DNA from: Methylococcales bacterium
GTDB taxonomy: Bacteria > Pseudomonadota > Gammaproteobacteria > Methylococcales > Methylomonadaceae
Direction of reading: 5' to 3'
Assembly (NCBI GenBank): GCA_026399075.1
Contig: JAPLRR010000060.1
Span: 1 to 53,641, forward strand
DNA length: 53,641 bases
Under the pieces are notes generated by a model, which was given only the letters and a program-made list of their open reading frames with translations, did not search any database and was not told the origin of the DNA. Below are positions 9,513 to 18,368 of the stretch, piece by piece (within the stretch, counting starts at the first letter, position 1; every line of letters starts with the position of its first letter). The position numbers were made by a program, and so were the translations under genes.

Positions 9513-10157
9513 ATGAGACCCGTATATGAGCGCCCCATTTGGACTTGTGCCCTAACCTTTGGCGATGTTGTTACGTTTTTGCGTACCACTTTCGAAACCT
9601 TCACCGACCGGCGAACTGGGAAAAACACCACCTATACGCTGACCGACGCAGGGCTGAGTGCGTTTTCAGTATTTTTTATGCAAAGCCCCTCGTTTTTGGA
9701 GTTTCAGCGGTCAATGCAGGAGACACAAGGTAAAAACAACGCGCAAACGCTGTTTGGTGTGTTCGAAATCCCGACGGATAACCAAATCCGCAGCCTACTG
9801 GATGCCGTCGAGCCGACCGCGGTGTATCCGCTGTTTGATTTCGTCTTTGACGGCTTACAGCGTTCGGGGGCAATCGACTCGTTCCGCGTGGCAGACGGCC
9901 GGTTGCTGCTTGCATTGGACGGGACGCAATACTTTTCCTCGGCAAAAATCCATGGCCCGGCTGGAGTTAATGGACGACACAACTGCCTGCTTCGTCAAAT
10001 ACTACCTTCACGCAAACGTTTGTTTGACGATATGAAGGCACTTACGACGTACTTTTGCTTTGATAGCTGGGAGCATTTGCTCACTTTTATGCTGGATGGT
10101 TGGACTAATGCACCCAAAAGCCAGGTTATCCGACCTCCCAAGCCGGAAGTCGGCTAA
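9513..10157 (+). pseudogene. Transposase with internal in-frame deletion
   Basis: The 214-residue frame joins an N-terminal transposase part (about 1-153, ending at LDGTQYFSSAKIHGP, where a DDE core normally begins) to a short C-terminal tail (about 165-205, RKRLFDDMKALTTYFCFDSW). The catalytic core between them is missing, and the intact family is about twice this length. The N-terminal style resembles transposases grouped as ISNCY, but that assignment is from memory and unsure. The frame is still open across the junction, so a truncated DNA-binding product could be made; activity is not expected. Confidence 0.75.
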
Positions 10158-10165
10158 GTTTTGGT

Positions 10166-10182
10166 CATAATGAGAATTGCTG
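10166..10182 (-). repeat. Right terminal inverted repeat of the deleted insertion sequence
   Basis: Perfect 17-bp partner of 9461-9477. It begins eight bases after the transposase stop codon. Confidence 0.85.
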
Positions 10183-10375
10183 GTCTTCACTAGAAAATGT
10201 AAAATGCAAGGCCTGACTCTCTGTCTTATTAACGCAAATAGAAAATTCCTGTCCTTTCATATCTAAATACCAATATATCATCTCGGTAAGTAAGCGCTCA
10301 ATTCCCCGCATAATTCCCAAGAAGTTCTAGCCATGTCCAGCTTACCCGACATTAATAATTTGGGGGTTATCCATT

Positions 10376-10471
10376 GCATCAGAAAACCGCAACACCGACC
10401 GCATCCTGGCTTACATCAACACTGTTAGGCATTTATTACGAGAACACTACAGTTTCTTTCGCAACCTATAG
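10376..10471 (+). pseudogene. Possible C-terminal coding remnant, unrecognised
   Basis: An open stretch ending in TAG at 10469-10471 encodes ASENRNTDRILAYINTVRHL followed by LREHYSFFRNL, which looks like real protein but has no start or recognisable upstream part. It lies just beyond the insertion-sequence remnant. It may be the leftover end of a gene destroyed by rearrangement. I could not assign a family. Confidence 0.2.
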
Positions 10472-11023
10472 CCCTTTTAGATAATTATAAACAAAAACCT
10501 TTACATCTTCCCTTGTGTTTCTTTCTATTGCTCTTCGTCCTAATGTTCTTTGCCATATTTTGTCTAGTTCTACTTTTTCTTGCGATGCATTGGATGATAC
10601 TTTTTTTACAATTTCAACAGGACGTTGAAAAGCCCCCGTTTTGTCAAAAAAATCTTCTGATATATAACCAGCTATTTTGCAAATATAAATGTCTTGTTTT
10701 TTGTTTCTTACAAATACAATATCACCGATATTCATTACAGCAATCCAATAACATATAATTGAATCACATTGCTTCTTTCCAACTTCATTACCGGAAAAGC
10801 AACCTTCTTCAATTAGTTCCTGCTTGATTAATCGAACTAACTTCCGTAATATTTCTCCACTGATGAGCAGTTTTGGAAAAATGTTTGATTTTTGATCTTG
10901 AATTTTGCGATTTTTTTGATTACCGCAACTCCCGTGTGCACTATAAATAAACTCATTACTTTCTGATATATCAAAGTTTTCATTCCAGCCGTCTTTATCA
11001 GTTCTAAGAAACCAAATATTCAT
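10466..11023 (-). CDS. Hypothetical protein, 185 residues
   Basis: I do not recognise this protein. It is AT-rich compared with the neighbours, contains VMNIGDIVFVRNKKQDIYIC, a beta-rich stretch like those of PUA/EVE-type or restriction-associated small domains, and ends in a charged helix (RRAIERNTREDVKVFVYNYL). That fold resemblance is weak and only suggestive. The ATG at 11023 has no good ribosome-binding site. With the next small gene it forms an AT-rich pair beside a transposon remnant, which suggests horizontally acquired cargo. Confidence 0.55.
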   Translation of the reverse strand: MNIWFLRTDKDGWNENFDISESNEFIYSAHGSCGNQKNRKIQDQKSNIFPKLLISGEILRKLVRLIKQELIEEGCFSGNEVGKKQCDSIICYWIAVMNIGDIVFVRNKKQDIYICKIAGYISEDFFDKTGAFQRPVEIVKKVSSNASQEKVELDKIWQRTLGRRAIERNTREDVKVFVYNYLKGL

Positions 11024-11061
11024 GAAATTTATCTGCCGAGGTTAAAAAATCAAGTTGTGTA

Positions 11062-11090
11062 GTCGGGTTAGGCGATAGCTGTAACCCAGC
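11062..11090. repeat. Palindromic intergenic repeat, copy 1
   Basis: Imperfect palindrome of the form GTCGGGTTA-GGCGATAGCT-GTAACCCAGC, related to the two copies at 11875-11903 and 11923-11947. It lies between two small minus-strand genes, as REP-type elements do. Confidence 0.65.
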
Positions 11091-11098
11091 CTGCGTTG

Positions 11099-11467
11099 CT
11101 ATTTCTCGTTAAAGTAATCGAACCACTTCTGATCTTCCCCCTTACTTGCAATCACACAAAAGCCAGCAGGGTGAGAAGAAAACGCATCATTTAGTGCAGA
11201 CCCCGCAAGACCATGATGAAAGGTATCTTGATGTAAGTTTGCTTCACGACAAATCTTTTCCGCTTCCGCACCTGAGTGTTTGTATCCCCTGCCAGAACTT
11301 TGAATTTCGGTGACAAAATCTTCTACAATCCTTCTAGCGGGTTCCATAATCGCTAGATGGAGACTTGGATCACTTCTGATTATTCGTAAATTTTCTTGAT
11401 GCGCACTTGGAATAGCTGTGCTGGAATCAATAATTTTACCAGCCGAATTTAGATATTTGATTTTCAT
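11099..11467 (-). CDS. Hypothetical protein, 122 residues
   Basis: Not recognised. It is a soluble, charged protein starting MKIKYLNSAGKIIDSS, with a helical middle (ARRIVEDFVTEIQSSGRGY) and an aromatic C-terminus (WFDYFNEK). No signal peptide or membrane segment is visible. It is AT-rich and on the same strand as the 185-residue hypothetical gene, 75 bp upstream of it, with a palindromic repeat in the gap. A toxin-antitoxin or defence-cargo role is possible from context only; nothing in the sequence proves it. Confidence 0.5.
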   Translation of the reverse strand: MKIKYLNSAGKIIDSSTAIPSAHQENLRIIRSDPSLHLAIMEPARRIVEDFVTEIQSSGRGYKHSGAEAEKICREANLHQDTFHHGLAGSALNDAFSSHPAGFCVIASKGEDQKWFDYFNEK

Positions 11468-11874
11468 GAATGAACCACTGTAAGTCTAACTATAATTGGA
11501 CATCCTATTTGACAAAACTATTACGTCATCTTGATGCCTAAGGGGTTTTAAAAAAGAAAATATACTTAAATAACATTTACATACCTTAATTTAGCAAAGC
11601 CTAAATAATAAGCTTAGCTTTGGGCTTTGGTTTAATGCCAAAACAAAACCACCATCTTGACTTTTATAAGTCTAGTTCAAACTGGGATAAATAAAAGGAG
11701 ACGTGCCCTTAAAGTTACACTCACTATTATATTGGTAAATCGGTTGTACCTTGTAAAAGTGTTCTTGTGGGAGAGGGATTAGCCTAGAAAGCTTGGCTAA
11801 ACTCGCCCCCCCCCACATCACCTAAAATCTAAGGCGAAAAAAATACGCGTTTTTCATAATACTTTGACAGTCGT

Positions 11875-11903
11875 GTCGGCTTAGGCGATAGCCGTAACCC
11901 GAC
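11875..11903. repeat. Palindromic intergenic repeat, copy 2
   Basis: GTCGGCTTA-GGCGATAGCC-GTAACCCGAC. It is nearly the same unit as copy 1, with matching central GGCGATAGC. Confidence 0.7.
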
Positions 11904-11922
11904 AATTTATTGCTTCGATGTG

Positions 11923-11947
11923 TCGGGTTACGCTATCGCTAACCCGA
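11923..11947. repeat. Palindromic intergenic repeat, copy 3
   Basis: TCGGGTTA-CGCTATCGC-TAACCCGA, essentially copy 2 in inverted orientation, 19 bp away. The pair together can fold into a larger hairpin, typical of REP doublets; it could also end transcription of the 809-residue gene. Confidence 0.7.
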
Positions 11948-11990
11948 TTTACCAAGCAGCCTCCTTTGCTTAATACCCCCTAAACCTAGG

Positions 11991-14420
11991 TCACCGCCAC
12001 GTATCAAGCTTAATGGCTTGCCTATGGCTTTCCCAATCATTGTCCAGCAGCAAAAAATAGCCGAACAGTTGGTATTTGTAGTTTGCCGGGTCTACTGAGC
12101 TGTGGAAGGGGGTCAGCAGGCTGGTTGAATAAATGAGCTGACCCAAATAAAGGCCTTCGGCAATTTCCACCAGTTCATCCAAACACGTGCCTATCGGGGC
12201 TGCGCCGCCGATCATGGGGTAGCGGTAATGGAATTGGAAGACGCGCTTTTTCTGGTCAGGGCCATTGTTCATGGGCAGGATGGATTGCTGGTCGGCTAGC
12301 CCCAAAAAGCAATAGCCTTGGCGTACAAACGGGCTGGGGCCGGATTCTGCCAGGTTCAGCAAGGCTTGTTCTGGGGTGCGGTAATTCATGTCCAGGGCGC
12401 GGAACAAGCCATCGGCGGCGAGGATGCGGGAATCTTGGATGTTGTTGCCAAAAATCCAGTGTTGCTTGGCCTCATTATCCCAGAAGCTTTTGTCGGCGGC
12501 ACTCATGCCCAAGTCCCATGCACCGCTTTTTAGGTGCGCCATCAATGGGCCTTCTTTCGGCCAATAATACGCTTCGTTTTTTAACACCAAATCGTAGTGT
12601 GGCCAACTTGCGGGGTGGTCATGGAGTTCTTTGGTGCGGGCCGGGTAGCGGTCGCGTAGGTTGTCGGACTCGTCCAGCAACATGCTGAGTTTGCGGCCAC
12701 TGACTTTTTCAAAGGATTTGCCTGCCCACGGAAATATAAAGCGGCCTATCGTTTGCCATGCCTGATTTAATAGTGCTGGTTCTTGTCGGCCTTCTTTCAA
12801 TAATGTGGCGATGGAGGTCGGGAACAGCAAGCTGGGATCCATTTCAGTGGTTGTTTCTGGATGGAAATTATCAGCAAAACCCCAATGCAGGTTCAAGGTT
12901 GCCCCATGATAATAGTCAAAGCCGATCAGGGGTTCTGCTTGCCCATACCATTGCCGGTCGGTAAGGCCGTCATAGCGGGTGTTATAGCCTTTGCCACTGC
13001 CTTGGAAGAGGCCGTCTTTCACCGTCGGGGCCACGCCACTGCGGAATAAGCGGTTGAGTTTTTCAAAATGCTTGAGGTGGTCGTCGTGTTTGGTTTGGGC
13101 GTTGATTTCGGTTTGGATCCGTTGCAGCATTTGCAATATGGATTCACCCGGTTGTAGTAGGCTATGGGCATCGCCATCATCAGCAAGCGGTGAGGGTTCT
13201 GTGCAAAAGGTGGTGAATTTTTTTGCCAGGGCTTCATTTTTTTGCCAGGCAACAGATTCATCATGGCTTGAGGGGGTGGGGGTTTTTACGGTTTTATCAT
13301 AAGCTAACTCAAGGTAGCCGGTTTCGCCCGGTGTTGGCCTGAGTTGGGGAAAGCCATCGTCGGCATAGGCTTGTTTGGCGAACTTAGGGTCTATCATCAA
13401 GAAATAGCCGTTGTTTTGGTAGCCATAGTCGTCAGTGTCGTGGGTGTGTTCCCACAGCTGTTTAAGCTCACCCAGCAAGCCCGCTTTGTTGTCGGGTGCG
13501 GGGTGGTAAGTTTCCCCTAAGTTTCCAGTAAAATCTTCGCCGAACAGCGAAAATGTTTTTGAACCTAGGCTGTAATGGTGGGTGGCCATGATCAGTTGGC
13601 CCAGATAAATACCTTCATCAACTTGCACCAATTCATCAATCAGGCGGGTCATTGGATAGACTGGTTCCAGTCCGGGCCAGCGGTAATTTAACTGGTAGAC
13701 GGCTTTGCCGTTCATTTTTGGGGCCACGGAAGTGCCAGTTTCGGCCAGAAAATAGCCTCCTGTTTTGATGTAGGGGATGGATTTTTCCAAGGCCAGATTT
13801 TTTTCCAGCAATACGCTGTTAAAGTCTTGGGCTTGGACATCGGTAGGCCGGTCTTTTAATCCCCAAAGTTTGGTCAGTACGGGCACACCTGCTGATTGTA
13901 TGCAATCGGGCGATAGGGGTTCCCGGAAAAAATTGCGGCCTATGCGGGTAGTTTCGGGGTTGAACCTATCCATGAACAAGGGGTTGTTGTCACATTTTTT
14001 GGCAGCTATGGCTTTGTCTACAGGCTCGAAGGTTTTGCCCATCCATATCCCGGTGCTGGCAAAGGTGTTGTTCCAAATTGAGGCCATCCATTCGATATTG
14101 GCGACGATGGAACGGTTATGCCCAAACAGTTGGGCGGATTCTTTGAAGTAGTCAAAATCCCTGATGGAAATGGATACGCCTATCATGGGGCCATCGATAG
14201 GGGCGGTTTTTCCGCATTTTAGCAAGGTGGAAAGTTTGTCGTTGATGGCTTCCCATTCGGCTTTGCGGTTGTTGTCCCCTAAGATTTTTTTATAGGTGCT
14301 GAAGAGTTTAAAAAAGCTGCCTTGATAGTCTTGGGCCATTATTTTGTCCAAGGCGGCGGTAAGTTGGTGTTCTTGTTCTGGCGAGGCAGAAGGGAAGTTT
14401 TTGCTGGTAAGGTATTGCAT
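11991..14420 (-). CDS. Unrecognised 809-residue protein made of two related halves
   Basis: I do not recognise a named family. The two halves, about 50-370 and 450-800, share motifs in the same order: a DG...P-IG start, W-x-GK-[TS]-FE (126-132 region and again near 560), then a glycine/aromatic block ending in LIDELVQVDEGIYLGQLI and LDELVEIAEGLYLGQLI, and a closing GYFL. So a roughly 370-residue unit has been duplicated. There is no signal peptide or membrane segment; it should be cytosolic. AGAGGA lies 9 bases before the ATG. It diverges from the GRE operon across a 257-bp shared upstream region, which suggests co-regulation and a linked job. A role in binding or modifying the GRE substrate is inference. 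Confidence 0.85.
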   Translation of the reverse strand: MQYLTSKNFPSASPEQEHQLTAALDKIMAQDYQGSFFKLFSTYKKILGDNNRKAEWEAINDKLSTLLKCGKTAPIDGPMIGVSISIRDFDYFKESAQLFGHNRSIVANIEWMASIWNNTFASTGIWMGKTFEPVDKAIAAKKCDNNPLFMDRFNPETTRIGRNFFREPLSPDCIQSAGVPVLTKLWGLKDRPTDVQAQDFNSVLLEKNLALEKSIPYIKTGGYFLAETGTSVAPKMNGKAVYQLNYRWPGLEPVYPMTRLIDELVQVDEGIYLGQLIMATHHYSLGSKTFSLFGEDFTGNLGETYHPAPDNKAGLLGELKQLWEHTHDTDDYGYQNNGYFLMIDPKFAKQAYADDGFPQLRPTPGETGYLELAYDKTVKTPTPSSHDESVAWQKNEALAKKFTTFCTEPSPLADDGDAHSLLQPGESILQMLQRIQTEINAQTKHDDHLKHFEKLNRLFRSGVAPTVKDGLFQGSGKGYNTRYDGLTDRQWYGQAEPLIGFDYYHGATLNLHWGFADNFHPETTTEMDPSLLFPTSIATLLKEGRQEPALLNQAWQTIGRFIFPWAGKSFEKVSGRKLSMLLDESDNLRDRYPARTKELHDHPASWPHYDLVLKNEAYYWPKEGPLMAHLKSGAWDLGMSAADKSFWDNEAKQHWIFGNNIQDSRILAADGLFRALDMNYRTPEQALLNLAESGPSPFVRQGYCFLGLADQQSILPMNNGPDQKKRVFQFHYRYPMIGGAAPIGTCLDELVEIAEGLYLGQLIYSTSLLTPFHSSVDPANYKYQLFGYFLLLDNDWESHRQAIKLDTWR

Positions 14421-14454
14421 CTCGGCATTCCTCTTGGGTAGGGTAAAATTTATT

Positions 14455-14469
14455 GTACGCAGCGCGTAC
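14455..14469. promoter_or_regulatory. Palindrome between the divergent 809-residue gene and GRE operon
   Basis: GTACGC-AGC-GCGTAC, a perfect 6-bp inverted repeat 35 bp upstream of the 809-residue start. Its place in a divergent promoter region suits an operator; no regulator gene is adjacent. Confidence 0.35.
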
Positions 14470-14588
14470 TTTCTTTTTTTGTGGGGATAGCTTAATTAGG
14501 CAAATTTCTTGATTAGTTGCTTAAAAGGTGTTAGAAAGAGCATACAGCATTATTCATTGTAAGTCATGGGGTTTTTGTTGGTCGAAAT

Positions 14589-14603
14589 GCTTGGTTGCCA
14601 AGC
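14589..14603. promoter_or_regulatory. Second palindrome upstream of the GRE gene
   Basis: GCTTGG-TTG-CCAAGC, a perfect 6-bp inverted repeat 75 bp before the GRE start. It is a possible operator; no FNR-type (TTGAT-N4-ATCAA) or sigma-54 site is visible nearby. Confidence 0.3.
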
Positions 14604-14677
14604 CCAAGGAAGTCATACATCGATTTCAGTGATTGCGGTGGATGTGCGCCGAAAACTATGGATTAGGAGAAAAAATC

Positions 14678-17641
14678 ATGACTGAATTACACAAAAAAGC
14701 CGGGGGTATTAAAGTCGGCCTAGGCAACAAGGCATCGTCGGTTCAGCAGAATAATCCTTTGCCGGGGATTTTTCCCATCAAAAATACCGCCTTTGATAAG
14801 GTTAAGACGCTTAAAGATTTGGCGCTCACTGACATTAAAATAGAAAATTTTCCCGTTGTTAAGGCGTGGCGTGACCAATTGTTTGATCCCGCCAGTAAGC
14901 CAGAAATATGTGATGAATTGCCCCGCCATTTGACCGAATTTTTGCGTAGCGATGAGGCAAAAGCGTTGCCGCCACGGGTGCGTAGGGCCAAAGCGGTGCG
15001 CCATCTGTTTTCCAGTAAGACGGCTTTAGTGTCTAGCACCGACTTGATGCCCGGAAAAACCACCACCAGTTTTGTAGGCCCTGTGGTTTATATGGATACG
15101 ATTGGCTACTGTATTTGGCCTGAGCTAAAGACAGTCGCCACCCGCCCGCAAAATCCCTTTAGCATTAAACCCGAAGTGGCGGAACGGCTTAACCGCGAGA
15201 TTTTCCCATTTTGGTTGGACTATAAGCCAGTCTCAGAAAAAGCCCGTTATAGCGATTATGACACCGAAAACTACCCGAATTTGGATACTGTCGATGGCGG
15301 GGCTTCCATTGACCCCCCACTTAAGAAAAAAGCAGGGACGACACCCAAATGCCAGGAGTTAATGGAAAGGGTCGCTTTTTATCTTTCCGACAAAGCCACT
15401 TGCGTTTCCCATACCGTGCCCGACTGGGAGCGGCTTTTGACCTACGGCTTAACTGGCCTGATAGCCCAAATACGCAATGACATCAGCACAGGCCATGCTG
15501 ATACCGCCGAAAAACGGCAGTTTCTTGAGGGGGTGGTTGATGTTTTTGAAGGGGCGATTAGCTATGCTGGGTATCTTGCCGATGCCGCTGAGCAAGCTGG
15601 CAACCACGTTCTGGCGGCGATTTGCCGTAAAGTGCCTGCCCATCCCGCAGAAACCTTGCATGAAGCCTTGGCGGCAATGTGGATTTGTTATCACTTGCTG
15701 TTACAAGAAAACACCAATTTTGGTTTGTCCATCGGTCGGGTTGACCAACTGCTTAACCCTTATTATTTGAAAGAATGGGCGGCGCTATCTACCGACCAAG
15801 CCCGTGCTGATTACACCAAAAAAGCGGTTGAGTTGGTTTGCCATTTTTTTCTGAAATGTTCAGACCATGTGCCCTTGTCAACTTCCGGTTCTGAGGTTTT
15901 GTTTGCGGGCAGCGGCTCCAACCAAGCCTTGACGGTGGGCGGCACACGCTATGAAAACGGTAAGCTGGTGGATGCGGTCAATGACATGACTTACATTATC
16001 CTTAAGGCCACTGAGTTGTTAAGTATCCGCGACCCCAACATCCACGCCCGTTATCATAAGGCGGTGCACAATCAGGACGCGCAAGGCCACGAATTGGCTA
16101 AAGACGTCATGTCGCCTTATTTGCGCCGGATTTGCCAAGTCAATATCCTGACCCGCGCCACCCCGGCCCTGCATGGTGATGCGCCCGTCGTGCACAGCAT
16201 GGCCAATTATTATGCGTCGTTTGCCGGGGTTAGCCAGGAAGAGGCTTTGGCGGATGCTTATGATTATGCGTCCATCGGCTGTATCGAACAAAATTCGGGA
16301 GGCAAGCATTATGGCAACACGGGCTCAACCTTGTTTGTCCTGCCTGCGGTATTGGAGTTGACCTTGTTTGGGGGCAAACACCGTAGTGATGGGATTGGGG
16401 CAACAGATCCCAATTTAATTCATGGGACTAAGAAATTTACCAGCTTGCCCCTGACTGAAATGCGGGGGATGCAGGATTTTATTGATGCGTTCAGTTTTCA
16501 GCTGGATGAAATGGCCCAGCAGGCCGTGCAATGCAATAATTATTTTGGCCGATTTTTGGAACAAGAGCGGGCATCACCCTTTCTTTCCGGCCTTTTTGTC
16601 GGCCCCACCAATACGCCAGGCGGGAGCGGTGCAAAATTTCGTGACTTGGCAGCTGGCGGGGCAAAATATAATTCTGCGGGCGTGGCCATTATTGGCTTGG
16701 CTGATGTGATTGACACCTTTTGCATTATTGACAGTCTGGTTTTTGGCGGCGAAATCAGCGCCCAAGAACTGTTGGCTGCCTTGCATTGCAACTTTAGGCC
16801 GCAAGGCGACAAACCTAAAGATGATTGGTGGCATGAGACCTTGGAACGGATGCGGGTGTGGTTCCGGCATGACCTAGCCGCTGGTTTGCCAGAATTGTCC
16901 GGTGACAGGCTGGCAGCAATTAACCAGGCCATGCATCATGCCCCGCATTATGGGGCAGGTGTTGATGCCACAGTGGGCGGGGTTTACAACAACGCCTTGG
17001 CCGTGCATTACACCCAGTTATTGACCCAAATTATCCATGACACCTTTTACAAATACCGCACCCATAGGGGCGGACGTTATCTTGCTGGCTATTGGTCGAT
17101 GACCAACCATGCGGGTTTCGGTATGCTTACCGAAGCTACGCCAAATGGCCGCCAAGCAGGCAAGGCGTTTGCTTCTGGGATTACCCCTTGTCCCGGCGTG
17201 GTCAAGGCAAACGGCGATCCGGTTATGTTGCTGGATCACATGCTGTCAGTGACGGCGGTCAATGCCGACACTGTACAGAACGGTTATACCTATAACCTAA
17301 GCCTGACCACACGCGATGCCAGCCACAGGGAGGAAGACACCGAATTGTTTTCACGGTACATGAAGGCGTTTACCGATAACGATGGCGTGCTGGTGCAAAT
17401 GTGTGTGTCCTCCATCAATGATCTGGTGGCGGCGGACCAAGCGGCCACCGCTGCATCGGCTGCCCAAGCAGGGGAGGCGGAACTTGCTGCTTTGGCCCCG
17501 TATAAAGATTTGATGATCCGTGTGGCGGGTTATTCCGCTTACTATGTCACCTTGAGCCCGCAAATGCGGCGGGAGATTATTGAGCGGGCCAACTTTTCAC
17601 TGGAGAGCCAAACAGAACAACATGTCTTACACAGTCTGTAA
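14678..17641 (+). CDS. Glycyl radical enzyme, eliminase-like, long form
   Basis: A 987-residue glycyl radical enzyme, longer than the usual 760-860. The active-site cysteine is Cys535 in SIGCIEQN; Glu537 two residues on matches the Cys-x-Glu pattern of glycerol dehydratase and choline lyase, so an eliminase or dehydratase is likelier than a pyruvate formate-lyase (which has two adjacent Cys). Gly951 in RVAGYSAYY is the radical site. Other family marks are HTVPDWERLLTYGL, GGAKYNSAG and ATPNGRQAG. The ATG at 14678 has AGGAG 8 bases upstream; an in-frame TTG 15 codons earlier is less likely. The enzyme is oxygen-sensitive once activated, so it should act under anoxia. Next come an SCP2-like protein, its activase and a DUF6765-like protein. 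The substrate is unknown; the operon hints at something hydrophobic. Confidence 0.93.
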   Translation: MTELHKKAGGIKVGLGNKASSVQQNNPLPGIFPIKNTAFDKVKTLKDLALTDIKIENFPVVKAWRDQLFDPASKPEICDELPRHLTEFLRSDEAKALPPRVRRAKAVRHLFSSKTALVSSTDLMPGKTTTSFVGPVVYMDTIGYCIWPELKTVATRPQNPFSIKPEVAERLNREIFPFWLDYKPVSEKARYSDYDTENYPNLDTVDGGASIDPPLKKKAGTTPKCQELMERVAFYLSDKATCVSHTVPDWERLLTYGLTGLIAQIRNDISTGHADTAEKRQFLEGVVDVFEGAISYAGYLADAAEQAGNHVLAAICRKVPAHPAETLHEALAAMWICYHLLLQENTNFGLSIGRVDQLLNPYYLKEWAALSTDQARADYTKKAVELVCHFFLKCSDHVPLSTSGSEVLFAGSGSNQALTVGGTRYENGKLVDAVNDMTYIILKATELLSIRDPNIHARYHKAVHNQDAQGHELAKDVMSPYLRRICQVNILTRATPALHGDAPVVHSMANYYASFAGVSQEEALADAYDYASIGCIEQNSGGKHYGNTGSTLFVLPAVLELTLFGGKHRSDGIGATDPNLIHGTKKFTSLPLTEMRGMQDFIDAFSFQLDEMAQQAVQCNNYFGRFLEQERASPFLSGLFVGPTNTPGGSGAKFRDLAAGGAKYNSAGVAIIGLADVIDTFCIIDSLVFGGEISAQELLAALHCNFRPQGDKPKDDWWHETLERMRVWFRHDLAAGLPELSGDRLAAINQAMHHAPHYGAGVDATVGGVYNNALAVHYTQLLTQIIHDTFYKYRTHRGGRYLAGYWSMTNHAGFGMLTEATPNGRQAGKAFASGITPCPGVVKANGDPVMLLDHMLSVTAVNADTVQNGYTYNLSLTTRDASHREEDTELFSRYMKAFTDNDGVLVQMCVSSINDLVAADQAATAASAAQAGEAELAALAPYKDLMIRVAGYSAYYVTLSPQMRREIIERANFSLESQTEQHVLHSL

Positions 17642-17668
17642 GCCACACACTATCACTAGGAGTTAATC

Positions 17669-18310
17669 ATGCACGCAGGATTTCCCCAATCAACAACCAG
17701 TTTAATTCATGTGCTGCGTATCGGGGCCAGCGCTAATGAGCTTTTGAGGCCTTTGCTATCGCGCAAAGGCGGTAAGTTTGTCGCTGACAGCATGGCCATG
17801 TTGATAAAGTTAGGCTTTGGATTTGTCATGCGCGATAGCCTGCTTGACCAACAACAAGCCGCTAAAGCACGGGCTTTTGTGGAAGATAACTTGGTGATTA
17901 TAGACCCCCAAGCACCGGATGGCAGGCGGTATTATCAAGGCAAGTTTTTGATCCGTACCCGTAAGGCTGGCGATGATATGAATGTCTATTTTTGCTTTTG
18001 CCCACATCCCGGGCATTTATTTGTCCCCACGCCGTGGGGTGAAGCCATCAATTCATTGGCTGTTGTGGAGACTAGCGTGTTGTCTGAGGAAGAAGCCGAC
18101 AAATTGGAACACCAGCCCGATAAGGTGGATTTGGTCATCCGTTTTAAGGACGTGGAATCCATATTGGGTTTGATTGGCGGTGCTAACGTCGATATTGTCG
18201 GCATGTTATTGGATAACGTGGTGCAACTGCAAGGCAATGTCGGGCATTTGTTTAAGCTGGGTGCGATAGGCAGCAATATCCAGCAGGCAATTGAGCCGAC
18301 ATTACATTAA
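17669..18310 (+). CDS. SCP2-like (sterol-carrier-like) domain protein in the GRE operon
   Basis: A 213-residue soluble protein, 27 bp after the GRE with AGGAG before its ATG. The C-terminal 60 residues (DLVIRFKDVESILGLIGG, then VVQLQGNVGHLFKLGAIG) follow the SCP2 pattern of an amphipathic strand, the helix-rich SIL-GLIGG turn and the GNVG-LFKL ending; SCP2 domains hold fatty-acyl chains, sterols or other lipids in a hydrophobic tunnel. The N-terminal 140 residues are not recognised and include FCFCPHPGHLF, which has paired cysteines and histidines. SCP2 partners are unusual beside a glycyl radical enzyme. The fold call is by pattern only. Confidence 0.7.
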   Translation: MHAGFPQSTTSLIHVLRIGASANELLRPLLSRKGGKFVADSMAMLIKLGFGFVMRDSLLDQQQAAKARAFVEDNLVIIDPQAPDGRRYYQGKFLIRTRKAGDDMNVYFCFCPHPGHLFVPTPWGEAINSLAVVETSVLSEEEADKLEHQPDKVDLVIRFKDVESILGLIGGANVDIVGMLLDNVVQLQGNVGHLFKLGAIGSNIQQAIEPTLH

Positions 18311-18368
18311 TTTTCCACGCAGAATAGTGTCATGCTGTGTGGCTGGGCCACTTAGGCAAGAATTCCCA

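Larger units (their letters stand above)
9461..10182 (+). mobile_element. Internally deleted insertion sequence with intact terminal inverted repeats
   Basis: A perfect 17-bp inverted repeat bounds the element: CAGCAATTCTCATTATG at 9461-9477 and its reverse complement at 10166-10182. Between them lies one transposase-like reading frame that lacks its middle. No clear target-site duplication is seen in the immediate flanks. The element (722 bp) is shorter than a full one of this type should be, so it is probably non-autonomous and dependent on a relative elsewhere in the genome. Confidence 0.85.
11468..11990. other. Gene-free AT-rich stretch with palindromic repeats
   Basis: No gene is supported here. 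The stretch is AT-rich, holds a run of nine C near 11806-11814, and ends with two palindromic repeats just before the end of the 809-residue gene. A GGAG-like site near 11697 is not followed by a usable start. Confidence 0.6.

Noticed and set aside
14678..17641. Pyruvate formate-lyase identity for the GRE
   Set aside because: PFL has two adjacent active-site cysteines and is about 760 residues; here a single Cys precedes Ile-Glu and the protein is 987 residues.
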